Positions 10,038-19,085 of a stretch of DNA of 64,000 nt are shown in pieces (within the stretch, counting starts at the first letter, position 1; each line of letters starts with the position of its first letter). The DNA is from CAITWF01 sp038231575 (GTDB taxonomy: Bacteria; Verrucomicrobiota; Verrucomicrobiia; Opitutales; Opitutaceae), in assembly GCA_038231575.1 (NCBI GenBank), contig JBBRLB010000008.1:11261-75260 (forward strand), written 5' to 3'. Below the pieces are notes generated by a model. The model was not told the origin of the DNA. It saw only the letters and a list, made by a program, of their open reading frames with translations, and ran no database searches. The translations under genes were made by a program, and so were the position numbers.

Positions 10038-12227
10038 CTACGTGATTAGATCCGGCGGCACGTTGGTCAGCGATTCCTCGATCGTGGTGAGGCCCATCTT
10101 GACCTTGAGCATCGAATCCTGGTGCAGCGTCTTCATGCCGTTTTTCATCGCGACGCGCTTGAGCACGGCGACCTCGGCCTCCTTGTTGATGCACTCGACG
10201 AGTTCTTCGCTGTTGCACATCAGCTCGTGGATGCCGACGCGGCCCTTGTAGCCGGTGCCGCCGCAGGTGGGACAGCCTTGGGGGTTGGCCTTGAAGGCCT
10301 GGCCTTTGAATTCGCCGAGCGCCTTGGTGATAATGGCCAGTTCGCGATCCTTCGGATCGTAGGCCACTTTGCAGTTCTTGCACACGCGGCGGAGGAGGCG
10401 CTGAGCGCACACGCAGACGAGCGCGGCAGAAATGTTGAAACACTCGACGCCCATCTCGCCGATGCGCGCCACCGTCGAGGGCGCGTCGTTGGTGTGCAGC
10501 GTGGAGACGAGCAAGTGACCGGTGAGCGCGGCCTCGACGGCGATTTGTGCGGTTTCCTTGTCGCGGATTTCGCCGACGAGGATGATGTCGGGGTCCATGC
10601 GGAGGTAGCACCGCAACGCCCGCTCGAAGGTCAGGCCGATCGCGCGGCTCATCTGCATCTGGTTGACGCCGGCGAGCGTGTATTCGATCGGGTCCTCGGC
10701 GGTCTGGATGTTGACGTCGGGGGTGTTCACTTCGCCCAGCGCGGAGTAGAGCGTCATCGACTTGCCGGAGCCGGTCGGGCCGCAATGCAGGATCATGCCG
10801 TAGGGTTGGCGGATGCACTCGCGGTAGCGCGAGAGATTCTCATCCGAGAAACCCAACGCGGGGAGCGGCAGCGTCGATTTGGATTTGTCGAGAATACGCA
10901 TGACCACCTTCTCGCCGTCCTTCATCGGCCCGGTGGCGACGCGTAGATCGATGTTCATGTTCTTCTTCGTGTAATTCTTGAACACGATGCGACCGTCCTG
11001 CGGCAACCGGCGCTCGGAGATGTCCAGGTTGCACATGATCTTCAAGCGCGTGACCATGGAGTTCGCGACCGCCTTCGGCAGCCGGAGCTTTTCCTGACAG
11101 AGACCGTCGATGCGGTAGCGGATGAGCAGCTCCTTTTCCATCGGCTCGATGTGGATGTCCGATGCGCCGCAGACGTAGGCATCTTCGATGATGCGGTTCG
11201 TGAGCTGCACAATTGGGGCCGAATCCTCGTTCTCGAGATCCTTGGCGCTGATCTCGGCGCCGGCGTCAGTCGAATAGGCCGACTGGATGACGTCCGCCAC
11301 CGAGGTGATGTCGACGTCCTCGGAGCCGGGGGCGGCGCCCTTGGCGTCTTTGAAAAATTTCTTGAGCAACGTGTCGAAAAACGTCGCCGACACGACACTG
11401 ACCTCTTCGATCGACTGCTCGGTCGCCTGGGAAAACGACTCGCGTTTGCCGTAGTCGAGCGGGTTGCACATCAGCACCGCGACCGAACTCGGGCTGACCC
11501 GCTTGTAGGGGAAGATGCCCTCGCGGCGGATGACGGCGTCGCCCGTGACCTCGATCAACTTGTCGTCGATTTCGAGCTCTTCGAGCTTGGTGACGAGCGG
11601 AAGATCGGTGAGCTTGGCGACGAATTTAGCCGTGTCCTCGGGGTTCGGCACGAACTTCGGATCCACCATGCGGTGAATCAGCGTGGCGGAATATTCGGCG
11701 ACCTCGATGAGCAGCGCCAAATCTTTTTCCGTGAACTCGCCTTCGGTGCCCGCGGCCATTTCTTTGTTGAGCACCTGGATCGCGCCGAGGGTGATCGTGG
11801 ATTTCAGTGCGACCGTGAGCATCGAGCGCACTTCGAAACCGGTCGTCTGCGCCATCGACGTCATGAACGGCGCCTGGCTTTCGCTATTGCGGAAGAAGAC
11901 GGGTTCGCCGGTCTCGATGACCTTGCCGACGATGCCCTTGCCGACGGGAATTCGCAACGCGAGCAGCTTGGCGGAGGTGTCGTGAAATTTTTTCTCCTTC
12001 TCCTTGTCGCCACCCCAGAGCGTGGGGGAATAGTAAACCTGCTTGAAGGCGATCTCGTTACCCTCGACGAGATAGAACGTCATCGACTGCGCCTGCAGCG
12101 CCTCCACCACCTTTGATGCCGTGAGCTCGATGACGGAGCTGACGTCCTCCTTGCTCGGCGCGGGCTTCGAAATGACCTTGATGAGCAGCGAACGGCGGAG
12201 GGTGCCGGCAATGTTGGTGGATGCCAT
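10038..12227 (-). CDS. GspE/PilB-type secretion or pilus assembly ATPase with N-terminal GAF domain
   Basis: A 729-residue hexameric ATPase of the type II secretion/type IV pilus extension family, powering assembly of a pilus or pseudopilus from the cytoplasm. The N-terminal 190 residues look like a GAF domain, and a GspE/MshE N-domain-like region follows (about 200-330). The ATPase core has Walker A GPTGSGKS at about 482-489 and the Walker B/Asp box ILVGEIRDKETA. The His box STLHTNDAPSTVARI follows it. A four-Cys zinc site (CKNC, then CPTC about 35 residues later) is typical of GspE/PilB. A GAF module at the start is not the usual arrangement and suggests ligand or redox control of the motor. 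No other pilus or secretion genes are adjacent, so pilus versus secretion cannot be decided. Confidence 0.92.
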   Translation of the reverse strand: MASTNIAGTLRRSLLIKVISKPAPSKEDVSSVIELTASKVVEALQAQSMTFYLVEGNEIAFKQVYYSPTLWGGDKEKEKKFHDTSAKLLALRIPVGKGIVGKVIETGEPVFFRNSESQAPFMTSMAQTTGFEVRSMLTVALKSTITLGAIQVLNKEMAAGTEGEFTEKDLALLIEVAEYSATLIHRMVDPKFVPNPEDTAKFVAKLTDLPLVTKLEELEIDDKLIEVTGDAVIRREGIFPYKRVSPSSVAVLMCNPLDYGKRESFSQATEQSIEEVSVVSATFFDTLLKKFFKDAKGAAPGSEDVDITSVADVIQSAYSTDAGAEISAKDLENEDSAPIVQLTNRIIEDAYVCGASDIHIEPMEKELLIRYRIDGLCQEKLRLPKAVANSMVTRLKIMCNLDISERRLPQDGRIVFKNYTKKNMNIDLRVATGPMKDGEKVVMRILDKSKSTLPLPALGFSDENLSRYRECIRQPYGMILHCGPTGSGKSMTLYSALGEVNTPDVNIQTAEDPIEYTLAGVNQMQMSRAIGLTFERALRCYLRMDPDIILVGEIRDKETAQIAVEAALTGHLLVSTLHTNDAPSTVARIGEMGVECFNISAALVCVCAQRLLRRVCKNCKVAYDPKDRELAIITKALGEFKGQAFKANPQGCPTCGGTGYKGRVGIHELMCNSEELVECINKEAEVAVLKRVAMKNGMKTLHQDSMLKVKMGLTTIEESLTNVPPDLIT

Positions 12228-12345
12228 GGGTAGTCGCGAAAGGGGGGAGAGATGCGAGAACTGGAGTTGCCAGCGGAGCGCCGCGCTCGCAATGAGAAAT
12301 CGTCGTGGCTAACACGTAACCCGGCGCCGCCATTGCGCAAACTTC

Positions 12346-12816
12346 ATGTTCAACTGGTTTCGACAATTGCTCGGTCTCGGTGCCGCACCCAAATCCGGCG
12401 ACCGCGGTGAGCGCCTCGCGGCCGCGTGGCTCCAGCGCGAACGTGGTTTCACGATCGTCGCGCGCAACTGGCGCAGCCCGCGGGATCGCCGCGACGAAAT
12501 CGATCTGGTGGGGCGCGACGGCGCGGCGCTGGTGTTCATCGAGGTGAAGACGCGCGTGGCCGGCGCGCTCGTGCCTGGCTACTACGCCGTCGACCGGAGA
12601 AAGAAGACCGTGCTGCGTCGCGCGGCCGGCGCCTACCTTGCGCGGCTGCGCGAAAAGCCGCTCACGATTCGTTTCGATATCGTCGAGGTCGAGACGCCCG
12701 CCCTGGCCAAGGCGGCGGAGGGCACCTCCGCCCTGAACTCATCCGGCGCGGCGGCGGCGCCGACCGTGCGGCACTTCGAGAACGTCCCGCTCTTCCCGAA
12801 AAACTTTCGCGGCTGA
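12346..12816 (+). CDS. YraN-family (UPF0102) nuclease-like protein
   Basis: 156 residues. The core contains the PD-(D/E)XK-type nuclease signature of the YraN family: G-E-x-x-A at residues 25-30, then RRDEIDLVGRDG and the strand FIEVKTR, supplying the Glu/Asp, Glu-x-Lys residues. Family members are fused to or located near other housekeeping genes; their cellular substrate is not firmly established, though roles in DNA processing are inferred. The C-terminal 35 residues (Ala/Ser-rich, ending NFRG) extend beyond the usual 115-125 residue length. The gene is divergent from the GspE-like gene and 74 bp upstream of zwf. Confidence 0.88.
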   Translation: MFNWFRQLLGLGAAPKSGDRGERLAAAWLQRERGFTIVARNWRSPRDRRDEIDLVGRDGAALVFIEVKTRVAGALVPGYYAVDRRKKTVLRRAAGAYLARLREKPLTIRFDIVEVETPALAKAAEGTSALNSSGAAAAPTVRHFENVPLFPKNFRG

Positions 12817-12890
12817 TCGTTTGCGCGCGCGCATGACCCGCATTTCCCTTGCGTCGCCTCCGCGTGCGACGGAAAACTTTCTCCACTCTC

Positions 12891-14429
12891 ATGGCCGATA
12901 CCCAGCGTCATCCGTTTCTGCACGGGCTCAGCAAACACCGCGGTGCGCCGCCCACCGTCGTCGTCATCTTCGGGGCCTCCGGCGATCTCACGGCGCGCAA
13001 ACTCATCCCGGCCGTCTACAATCTCGGTTTCGACAGCCTGCTGCCGGCGGATTTCTATCTCGTGGGCTATGGCCGCAAACCGATCCCCGACGAGGAGTTT
13101 CGCACGATGGCGTCGGACGCGATCAAGGAATTTTCCCGCCGCGAGCTCAATCCCGAGGTCTGGTCGCGCCTCGCGAGCCACACGAGCTACGTCTCCGGCG
13201 GCTACGATGAAAAGGAGGCCTTCGACAAACTCGCCGCGCACATCGACGAGCTGGAAAAGAAACTCGGCCGCGACGTGCAGCGGCTGTTCTACATTTCCAC
13301 GCCGCCGTCGGTCTTCACCCCGATCCTGCTGAACCTCGGCGCGAGCGGGCTGGCCGCGAAGCACCTCGGCGAGGCGTCTCATTCGAAGGTGATCATCGAG
13401 AAACCCTTCGGCAAGGATCTGGACTCGGCCCGCGCACTCAACGAGACGATCCGGTCCGTCTTCGAGGAGCACCAGGTCTTCCGCATCGATCACTATCTGG
13501 GCAAGGAGACCGTGCAGGATCTGCTGGTGCAGCGTTTCGCGAACTCGATCTTCGAGCCGCTGTGGAACCGCAACTTCATCGACAGCGTGCAGATCACCGT
13601 GGCCGAGGAAGTCGGCGTCGAAAAACGCGGCGGCTATTACGAGCAGAGTGGTTGCCTGCGCGACATGATCCAGAATCACACGATGCAACTCGTCGCACTT
13701 ACCGCGATGGAGCCACCGGTCTCGCTCGATGCCGAGGCCATCCGCGACGAGAAGGTGAAGCTGTTGAAGGCCGTGCAGCCGCTCGCGCTCGGGCCGGGGG
13801 GTGATGTCGCACGCGCGCAATACGCCGCGGGTATGACCGGCGGCAAAACCGCGAAGGGCTATCTCGAGGAGGAGGGCGTTGCGCCGCAGTCGGTGACGGA
13901 GACCTACGCGGCCGTCCGCCTCTCGATCAATAATTGGCGTTGGCAGGGCGTGCCGTTTTACCTGCGCTCGGGCAAGCGCATGGCGCGGCGCGTCTCCGAG
14001 ATCGCGATCAATTTCAAATGTCCGCCGGGCACGCTGTTCGCGGGGAGCGGCCGCTTTGACATCGCGTGCAACACGCTCTCGTTTCAAATCCAGCCCGACG
14101 AAGGCCTGAGCTTGATCCTCAACACCAAGGTGCCCGGCCTCGATACGCGCACGCAGCCGGTGAAGATGAGCTTTCGTTACGCCACGACGTTCGGTTCTAA
14201 CACGCCCGAGGCCTATGAGCGGCTCGTGCTCGACGCGATGATCGGTGATGGCACGCTTTTCATCCGGGGCGACGAGGCCCTGGCGTCGTGGCAGCTCTAC
14301 ACGCCCGTGCTCGAGGCGTGGGCGAAAGCGGGCCGCGAAGGCATGGACACTTACGCCTCGGGTTCGTGGGGTCCCCCGAGCGCCGATGCGCTGCTCTCGA
14401 AAAACGGCCACGTCTGGAGACAACCGTGA
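12891..14429 (+). CDS. zwf: Glucose-6-phosphate 1-dehydrogenase
   Basis: 512 residues from the ATG at 12891. The enzyme oxidises glucose 6-phosphate to 6-phosphogluconolactone, making NAD(P)H, the first step of the oxidative pentose phosphate and Entner-Doudoroff routes. The nucleotide-binding motif GASGDLTARK lies near residue 25, and the active-site motif RIDHYLGKE, including the catalytic His and Lys, near residues 198-206. EKPFGKD, which binds substrate, is also present. Length and motif order fit the family. An upstream TTG at 12849 is open but adds only a basic, non-conserved stretch. opcA follows 122 bp downstream and its product probably assembles or activates this enzyme. Confidence 0.97.
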   Translation: MADTQRHPFLHGLSKHRGAPPTVVVIFGASGDLTARKLIPAVYNLGFDSLLPADFYLVGYGRKPIPDEEFRTMASDAIKEFSRRELNPEVWSRLASHTSYVSGGYDEKEAFDKLAAHIDELEKKLGRDVQRLFYISTPPSVFTPILLNLGASGLAAKHLGEASHSKVIIEKPFGKDLDSARALNETIRSVFEEHQVFRIDHYLGKETVQDLLVQRFANSIFEPLWNRNFIDSVQITVAEEVGVEKRGGYYEQSGCLRDMIQNHTMQLVALTAMEPPVSLDAEAIRDEKVKLLKAVQPLALGPGGDVARAQYAAGMTGGKTAKGYLEEEGVAPQSVTETYAAVRLSINNWRWQGVPFYLRSGKRMARRVSEIAINFKCPPGTLFAGSGRFDIACNTLSFQIQPDEGLSLILNTKVPGLDTRTQPVKMSFRYATTFGSNTPEAYERLVLDAMIGDGTLFIRGDEALASWQLYTPVLEAWAKAGREGMDTYASGSWGPPSADALLSKNGHVWRQP

Positions 14430-14449
14430 GCGCCGGGCCGAGCTTTTTG

Positions 14450-14511
14450 GGGAGCGGGCTTTACGCCCGCTTGTTTGTCGTCCGGGTGGCGGGCGGAAGG
14501 ACCGCCACGCA
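14450..14511. repeat. Two-hairpin intergenic repeat between zwf and opcA
   Basis: Two perfect inverted repeats lie side by side. AGCGGGC/GCCCGCT (14453-14471) has a 5-nt loop. GTGGCGG/CCGCCAC (14486-14508) has a 9-nt loop. An A-run follows on the + strand, which would be a T-run on the - strand. The GCGGGC-tttac-GCCCGC pattern is typical of dispersed palindromic spacers in high-GC Verrucomicrobia, but I cannot count copies genome-wide. It may attenuate read-through from zwf into opcA. Confidence 0.6.
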
Positions 14512-14551
14512 AAAAAGGCCGAGCCAGACCAAGCCATCCGTATTCTGAGTC

Positions 14552-15544
14552 ATGCCCAAAATTTTTGACGCCCTGCCCGGAATCGAGGTTCCCGTTGGTG
14601 CCATCTCCAAGCGCCTCGCGGAACTGTGGAGCAGCCCCAGCGACGACGGCCAACCGACGATCGCGGCCGACGATGCGAAGGCGACGCAGGTGAACTTCGT
14701 GCTGCACCTCGGGCTGCACACGACGGCGGAGGACGCGGCGGTGCAGTTTCAGACCGTGGAGGCGTTTTCCAAACGCTACCCGAGCCGCATCGTGGTGCTC
14801 TGCCCCCTGAGCGAGGATCGCGGCACGACGGACATGCGTGCGAAGATTTATGGCGAATGCTTTTTCGGAAAATCGAAGGGCGACAAGCGCTGCGTCGAGT
14901 TTGTGATGTTGAGCTACCCGCGGGTGGCCCGGCCGTTTCTCGAGAGCCAGGTGTCCACCTGCCTCTCCACCGACCTGCCGCTCTATTATTGGGCGCATCG
15001 TTTCTCCTCCAGCGCGCGGCTCGCGGATTACCACTATCTCCTCGGCCGCGCGAAACGCGTGATGATCGACAGCGCGATCGCGCCGGCGGACGCGTTTACG
15101 TTCCCGTGGCCGAATCCGAACGGGCTGCGCGATCTCGTTTACTCACGGCTGCTGCCGGTGCGGCAGACGGTGGGACAGTTTCTCTCGAGCTACGCGCCGG
15201 AAAAACTCGCCGGCGATTTGCGCACGGTGACGGTCGGGCACGACGCAGAGCGCAGCGCGGAAGGACGCGTGCTGCTGGCGTGGCTGGGCCGGCGGCTCGG
15301 CGCGTGCGGGATCGACGCCGAGCGCGTGAAATTCGCCGCGGCGCCGCTGCCCGCGGATGCGGGTGGCCATCTCGCGATGCGATTCGAGTATGCCGACGGC
15401 AAGAAATATTTCCGCTGGAACGGCGACCTGACGTCGGGCTTCGCTTCGTTCGAGGCGGATTTCGGCGGTGGCGAGACCACGCTCGGGACTGCCGTGAGCC
15501 TGCTGGCGCCGGAAGCGGCGCTGGGCGAGGCGATGTTTTTCTGA
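14552..15544 (+). CDS. opcA: Glucose-6-phosphate dehydrogenase assembly protein OpcA
   Basis: 330 residues. OpcA proteins are allosteric activators/assembly factors of glucose-6-phosphate dehydrogenase, best known from cyanobacteria and actinobacteria. Features consistent with the family are the central region with LPLYYWAH, the segment RVMIDSA soon after it, and the late stretch RYADGKKYFRW-like (here FEYADGKKYFRWNGD). The decisive argument is position: it follows zwf on the same strand with only a 122-bp spacer that carries a double hairpin. The start is the ATG at 14552, with no other plausible in-frame start nearby. It is convergent with the membrane gene at 15589. Confidence 0.85.
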   Translation: MPKIFDALPGIEVPVGAISKRLAELWSSPSDDGQPTIAADDAKATQVNFVLHLGLHTTAEDAAVQFQTVEAFSKRYPSRIVVLCPLSEDRGTTDMRAKIYGECFFGKSKGDKRCVEFVMLSYPRVARPFLESQVSTCLSTDLPLYYWAHRFSSSARLADYHYLLGRAKRVMIDSAIAPADAFTFPWPNPNGLRDLVYSRLLPVRQTVGQFLSSYAPEKLAGDLRTVTVGHDAERSAEGRVLLAWLGRRLGACGIDAERVKFAAAPLPADAGGHLAMRFEYADGKKYFRWNGDLTSGFASFEADFGGGETTLGTAVSLLAPEAALGEAMFF

Positions 15545-15588
15545 ATTTCAGGCCAACGCGGAACCGCACAAAAGCGTAGCGGCCGGCG

Positions 15589-17403
15589 TCAGCGCGCCGG
15601 ACCCTCGGCCAGCAGGCGGTCGACGACGGCGGCATCGGCGGGCTGGGTGACGATCATTTTGGGGCGGAGCGCCCGCGCCGCGGAAAAAATCTCGGAGCGG
15701 TGCGCGGCCAACGCATAGCGGAGCGGAGCCTCGATCAAGACAGCCGGGATTCGCGGTGCCGCGTCGAGCGCGTGGAGGACCCGGAGGAGTTCGGCGGGCA
15801 TGTCGCACTCGGCGAACAGCGCGATCCAGTGGAGCGCGGCTTCGCGGTTGACGCGCACCGCGAGATCTTCGCCGCGATAGTAGTCGATCTGCTCGCGAGC
15901 GAAGGTCGCCGCCGCCGGTGCGCTGGTCGCACGGACGAGCAGGGCGCGGTGCAGGTCGGCGTAGACGAGGCGCCAACGGACGCCCTTGAGCAGGCCGTGA
16001 AGCACGGCGTGGCTGTCGGTCACGCGGAAAAGTGCGGCGTCGAAGTGCTGGCGATCGTCCAGCACTTGAAACCCCTCGGTCGTGCGGAGGGCAGTGAAGT
16101 AGTCGTGGATCAGATTGGCGTCGACGTAGCGGGAGTCACCGTAAAGTCGCAGCGCCGGAAACTGAAACTCGAGATATCCGCCGTCGCCGGGGTGGTTAAA
16201 CAGCGTGCCCGCGAATCCGGCTGCACGGAGATAGCTGGCGAACTGGAGCGGACTCGCGGCGGGCGACTCGCGGATGCCGACACTCGAGGGGCCAAAGGTG
16301 CCGGCGACGGCGGCGGTCGCCAGGCCGAGCGCGGCGGCGCCCACGGCGAACCCACTGAATTTTTCGAACGGACGAAAAGCGGCCAGACTCTGCAGCACGA
16401 CGCCCGCGAGCGGGGCGGAGAAAAAGACGAGGAGCGGAATGTTGCGAAACGACGTCGCGCTGAGCCCCAGGCCCGCGGCGGCGAGCAACAGCGCAAACGT
16501 CTCGCGCCGCCTCGCCAGCAACAGGACCTGCAACCACGCCAGCACGGTCACAACCCAGCACGCCCAGAATAGTTTTACGGTCCACAAGATCAGGAACGCC
16601 TTCGTGGGCGGGAGGAATTCCTGCACCTCGAAACGCATCGCGGTGAAAAAATCCCAGAGCGCGACCACGCCGCGCCAGTTGCGGAAGCCGAGCGGCGAGA
16701 CGAGCGTCGTGCCGACGGTCAGGGCGGCGAGCAGCCACAGCCCGCGCCACGCCGCGCCGACGCGCGGCCAGTCGGCGCGCGGGGTGTCGACGACCACGCT
16801 GACGAGTTTCGCGGCGACCAGCAGCGGGCCAAACGCAAAATAGCCGTGGACGTTGGCCCATAGGATTTGCACCACCGTGAAACCAACGAGCGCACCCCGG
16901 CGCGGCGAGGCGGAGAGATCCCAGCGGGCGAGCGCGTGGATTTGTAGCGCGAGAAAGAGAAACGAGAAAACTTCGGGGCGCTCCTCGAAACGCGTCTGGC
17001 AGACGAGCACGACGGCGAACGTGAGGCCGCAGCCCCACGGGGCGCTGCGACGCGCGCCGGTAGTGCGCAACCACACCGCGAACGCGGCGAGCCAGCATGC
17101 GAGGAAGACCCCGCTCACGCCCGCCAGGCGGCCGAGCGCGAAGGCGCCGCGCACGAGGAGTTGAAACAGCCAGTAGAAATTCACGAACCCCGGCTGCTGG
17201 AGGAGGAGATTGTCCGCGGGCTGCGCGACGCCGGTGCGCGCGACGCGTTCACCAAGCGCGAGGTGATACCAGATGTCCGGTCCGAACCACTCGTGGCACA
17301 GCCGCACGACGAGCAGCACCGCGATCGCGGCCCACGGAAACCAGCGCAGCGTGCGCGAGGCCTCGGGGCGCTGACCGGTAGGCATGGGTGACGGCGGACT
17401 CAC
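15589..17403 (-). CDS. Multipass membrane protein, GT-C-like
   Basis: 604 residues from the GTG at 17403, or 598 from the ATG at 17385; neither start is clearly better. About ten hydrophobic segments run from residue 22 to about residue 395. A first periplasmic loop has the pattern GPDIWYHLALGERV, with an acidic residue early as in GT-C transferases. A soluble C-terminal region of about 200 residues follows. The loop pattern D-x-W-x-H-L is common in a group of bacterial membrane proteins loosely annotated as mannosyltransferase-like. The gene follows the DUF4832-like gene directly (stop at 17405, start at 17403), so the two are translationally coupled. The substrate is unknown. Confidence 0.65.
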   Translation of the reverse strand: MSPPSPMPTGQRPEASRTLRWFPWAAIAVLLVVRLCHEWFGPDIWYHLALGERVARTGVAQPADNLLLQQPGFVNFYWLFQLLVRGAFALGRLAGVSGVFLACWLAAFAVWLRTTGARRSAPWGCGLTFAVVLVCQTRFEERPEVFSFLFLALQIHALARWDLSASPRRGALVGFTVVQILWANVHGYFAFGPLLVAAKLVSVVVDTPRADWPRVGAAWRGLWLLAALTVGTTLVSPLGFRNWRGVVALWDFFTAMRFEVQEFLPPTKAFLILWTVKLFWACWVVTVLAWLQVLLLARRRETFALLLAAAGLGLSATSFRNIPLLVFFSAPLAGVVLQSLAAFRPFEKFSGFAVGAAALGLATAAVAGTFGPSSVGIRESPAASPLQFASYLRAAGFAGTLFNHPGDGGYLEFQFPALRLYGDSRYVDANLIHDYFTALRTTEGFQVLDDRQHFDAALFRVTDSHAVLHGLLKGVRWRLVYADLHRALLVRATSAPAAATFAREQIDYYRGEDLAVRVNREAALHWIALFAECDMPAELLRVLHALDAAPRIPAVLIEAPLRYALAAHRSEIFSAARALRPKMIVTQPADAAVVDRLLAEGPAR

Positions 17404-17404
17404 G

Positions 17405-18787
17405 TCACAGCGCCACGGTGCCGAGGATCAGCCAGCCGGCGCGCGCGTCATCCCGCGCCTGGTTCGCGAAGCGCAGCGGCGCGCCCTTCGGCAGCGGATT
17501 CGCAACGCGCAGCACGACGCGGTAATTGCCGGGCGCGATGCCGTCGTCGGCGACACCCGCTTCGAGTTCCGTCAGTTTTCCGCCGGGCAAGATTTTCGTC
17601 AGGTCCCAGTCGGTGGCCGCGGTCCCCACCAAATTTCCCTCGGTATCGAGCAGTCCGACCTCGACCGGCCACGAATAATAAAACGGGGCAACGCCGCTGT
17701 TGCGGATCTGAATGCGCACATTCACGCCGCCATTCGGATCTTTCTCCAGGGCCGCGCCGCTCACGTGCAGCTCGTAGCCGAGCCGCCGCGCGCCGGCGAG
17801 GGCGCGCTCGCGGCGGGCGCCGTCGAGCTTGGTGCGAAACACGCCGGTGTTCATGAGCCAGGTCGCGTGGGTAGCCTCGACGCAGGGCAGGTATTCCTGA
17901 CTCTGCGGCGCGCCCGTCGAATCATCCCAGAGCGTGTCCCATACCTCGGGGCGAACCTCGCCGCCGATCGGTTGCGTGCGCCATTTCTCCAGGGCGTTGG
18001 CGCGCAGCATCCGGTCGAGAAAGAACCCGCTCTTCGGATCGCCCTTCGGCATCGTCGCGAACGCGAACGAGTCGTCATGATAACCCAGCGCGAGATCGTG
18101 GTTGTCGGCGTAGGAGGAATCATCGGGACCGGCGGGATAACGCAGGTGCAGCCGTGTGCGGTGAAACGCGCGCAGATAGGCGGCCATCACTTCGCGCTGC
18201 ACGGCCTTGCTCGCGAACCCTTCCTGGTGGTCCGAGGTGTGCCATTCGCCCCAGTAGCCGAGCAGCCCGACGGTGATAAAGCCGATGCGGACATCGCCGT
18301 CGTATTTCGCGCCGAACGCCGCGATGAATTCCGCGAACGCCGCGCGCAGCCGCGGATCTTCGTAATCGGGCGAGAGGCTCTGGCCGTTGTTCTGCGCATA
18401 GTCGTAGGGCAACGCCGCGACGCCGGCGTCGCGCAGGAATTTCGGCGTGCCGGAAGTCTTGCCGGGAAAGTCCAGATAAACGCGAAACACCGCCTGATGT
18501 CCGCGCGACGCGATCGCCGCGAGGTGTTTTTCGAGCGGCGCCCAGTCGAACGTCTTCGCCGCCGGCATCAACTCCGCAAGCGAAATGTAGAACCAATCGA
18601 GGCTGTGCGGAAAATTTGCCTGCTCGTCGCGGGTGTCGTATGGGACAAAACCTTTGAGCGGGTTGTCCACGGGCGCGGGCGCGTAGGCGAGGGGATGGAA
18701 ATCTTGGGCGCCAACTTGGGCGAGGGTTGCGAGGATCGATGCGATTCCGCACGCACCGCAAACGACTAGGCGTTGGGCAGACCTCAT
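17405..18787 (-). CDS. Secreted DUF4832/DUF4874-like protein, putative TIM-barrel glycosidase fold
   Basis: 460 residues with a signal peptide (hydrophobic residues 8-27, cleavage after GAQ). The mature protein begins with the NPLKGFVPY motif near residue 42 typical of DUF4832/DUF4874 proteins. It continues with barrel-like strands ending in acidic residues, such as FRVYLDFPGK and a GYWGEWH motif near residue 190; Glu there could be catalytic as in related glycoside hydrolase clans. The last 150 residues are a beta-sandwich (NVRIQIRNSGVAPFYY). The function is inferred to be carbohydrate-related. It is coupled to the downstream membrane protein gene, so both may act on cell-surface glycans. 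Confidence 0.72.
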   Translation of the reverse strand: MRSAQRLVVCGACGIASILATLAQVGAQDFHPLAYAPAPVDNPLKGFVPYDTRDEQANFPHSLDWFYISLAELMPAAKTFDWAPLEKHLAAIASRGHQAVFRVYLDFPGKTSGTPKFLRDAGVAALPYDYAQNNGQSLSPDYEDPRLRAAFAEFIAAFGAKYDGDVRIGFITVGLLGYWGEWHTSDHQEGFASKAVQREVMAAYLRAFHRTRLHLRYPAGPDDSSYADNHDLALGYHDDSFAFATMPKGDPKSGFFLDRMLRANALEKWRTQPIGGEVRPEVWDTLWDDSTGAPQSQEYLPCVEATHATWLMNTGVFRTKLDGARRERALAGARRLGYELHVSGAALEKDPNGGVNVRIQIRNSGVAPFYYSWPVEVGLLDTEGNLVGTAATDWDLTKILPGGKLTELEAGVADDGIAPGNYRVVLRVANPLPKGAPLRFANQARDDARAGWLILGTVAL

Positions 18788-18881
18788 GGCGCGAAGTTGA
18801 GTTTGCTCGGCTTAGACGCAAGGTCGATGCCGCCGCGACTCCTGACTTGCGGGACACGTGACCACGCGTAGCGTCGTCACC

Positions 18882-19085
18882 ATGAACGAACTCGTCTTCG
18901 AAGTAACGCAGGAAGCGGATGGCGGCTACGTGGCGGAGGCTTTGGGCGAGAGCATCATCACGGAAGCCGACACGTGGGCAGAATTGCGCGCCAACGTGCG
19001 CGAGGCGGTGAAGGCGTTTTATTTCGACCGGCCGGCGCCCAAAGGCATCCGGCTGCACTTGGTGCGCGACGAAGTGCTGGCGTGA
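18882..19085 (+). CDS. hicB: HicB-like antitoxin (short, no DNA-binding domain)
   Basis: 67 residues from the ATG at 18882. The pattern F-E-V-x-x-E-x-D-G-G-Y-V-A-E followed by A-x-T-W-x-E-L-x-x-N-V-R-E-A-V is the degenerate RNase H-like fold of HicB antitoxins, which neutralise HicA. Standard HicB proteins carry an additional C-terminal DNA-binding domain; this one stops right after the core, so any autoregulation must work differently. A start at 18858 is possible but is a GTG with an extra 8 residues. It overlaps the following hicA-like gene by 4 bases (GTGA), the usual sign of a coupled toxin-antitoxin operon, here in the antitoxin-first order. Confidence 0.82.
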   Translation: MNELVFEVTQEADGGYVAEALGESIITEADTWAELRANVREAVKAFYFDRPAPKGIRLHLVRDEVLA

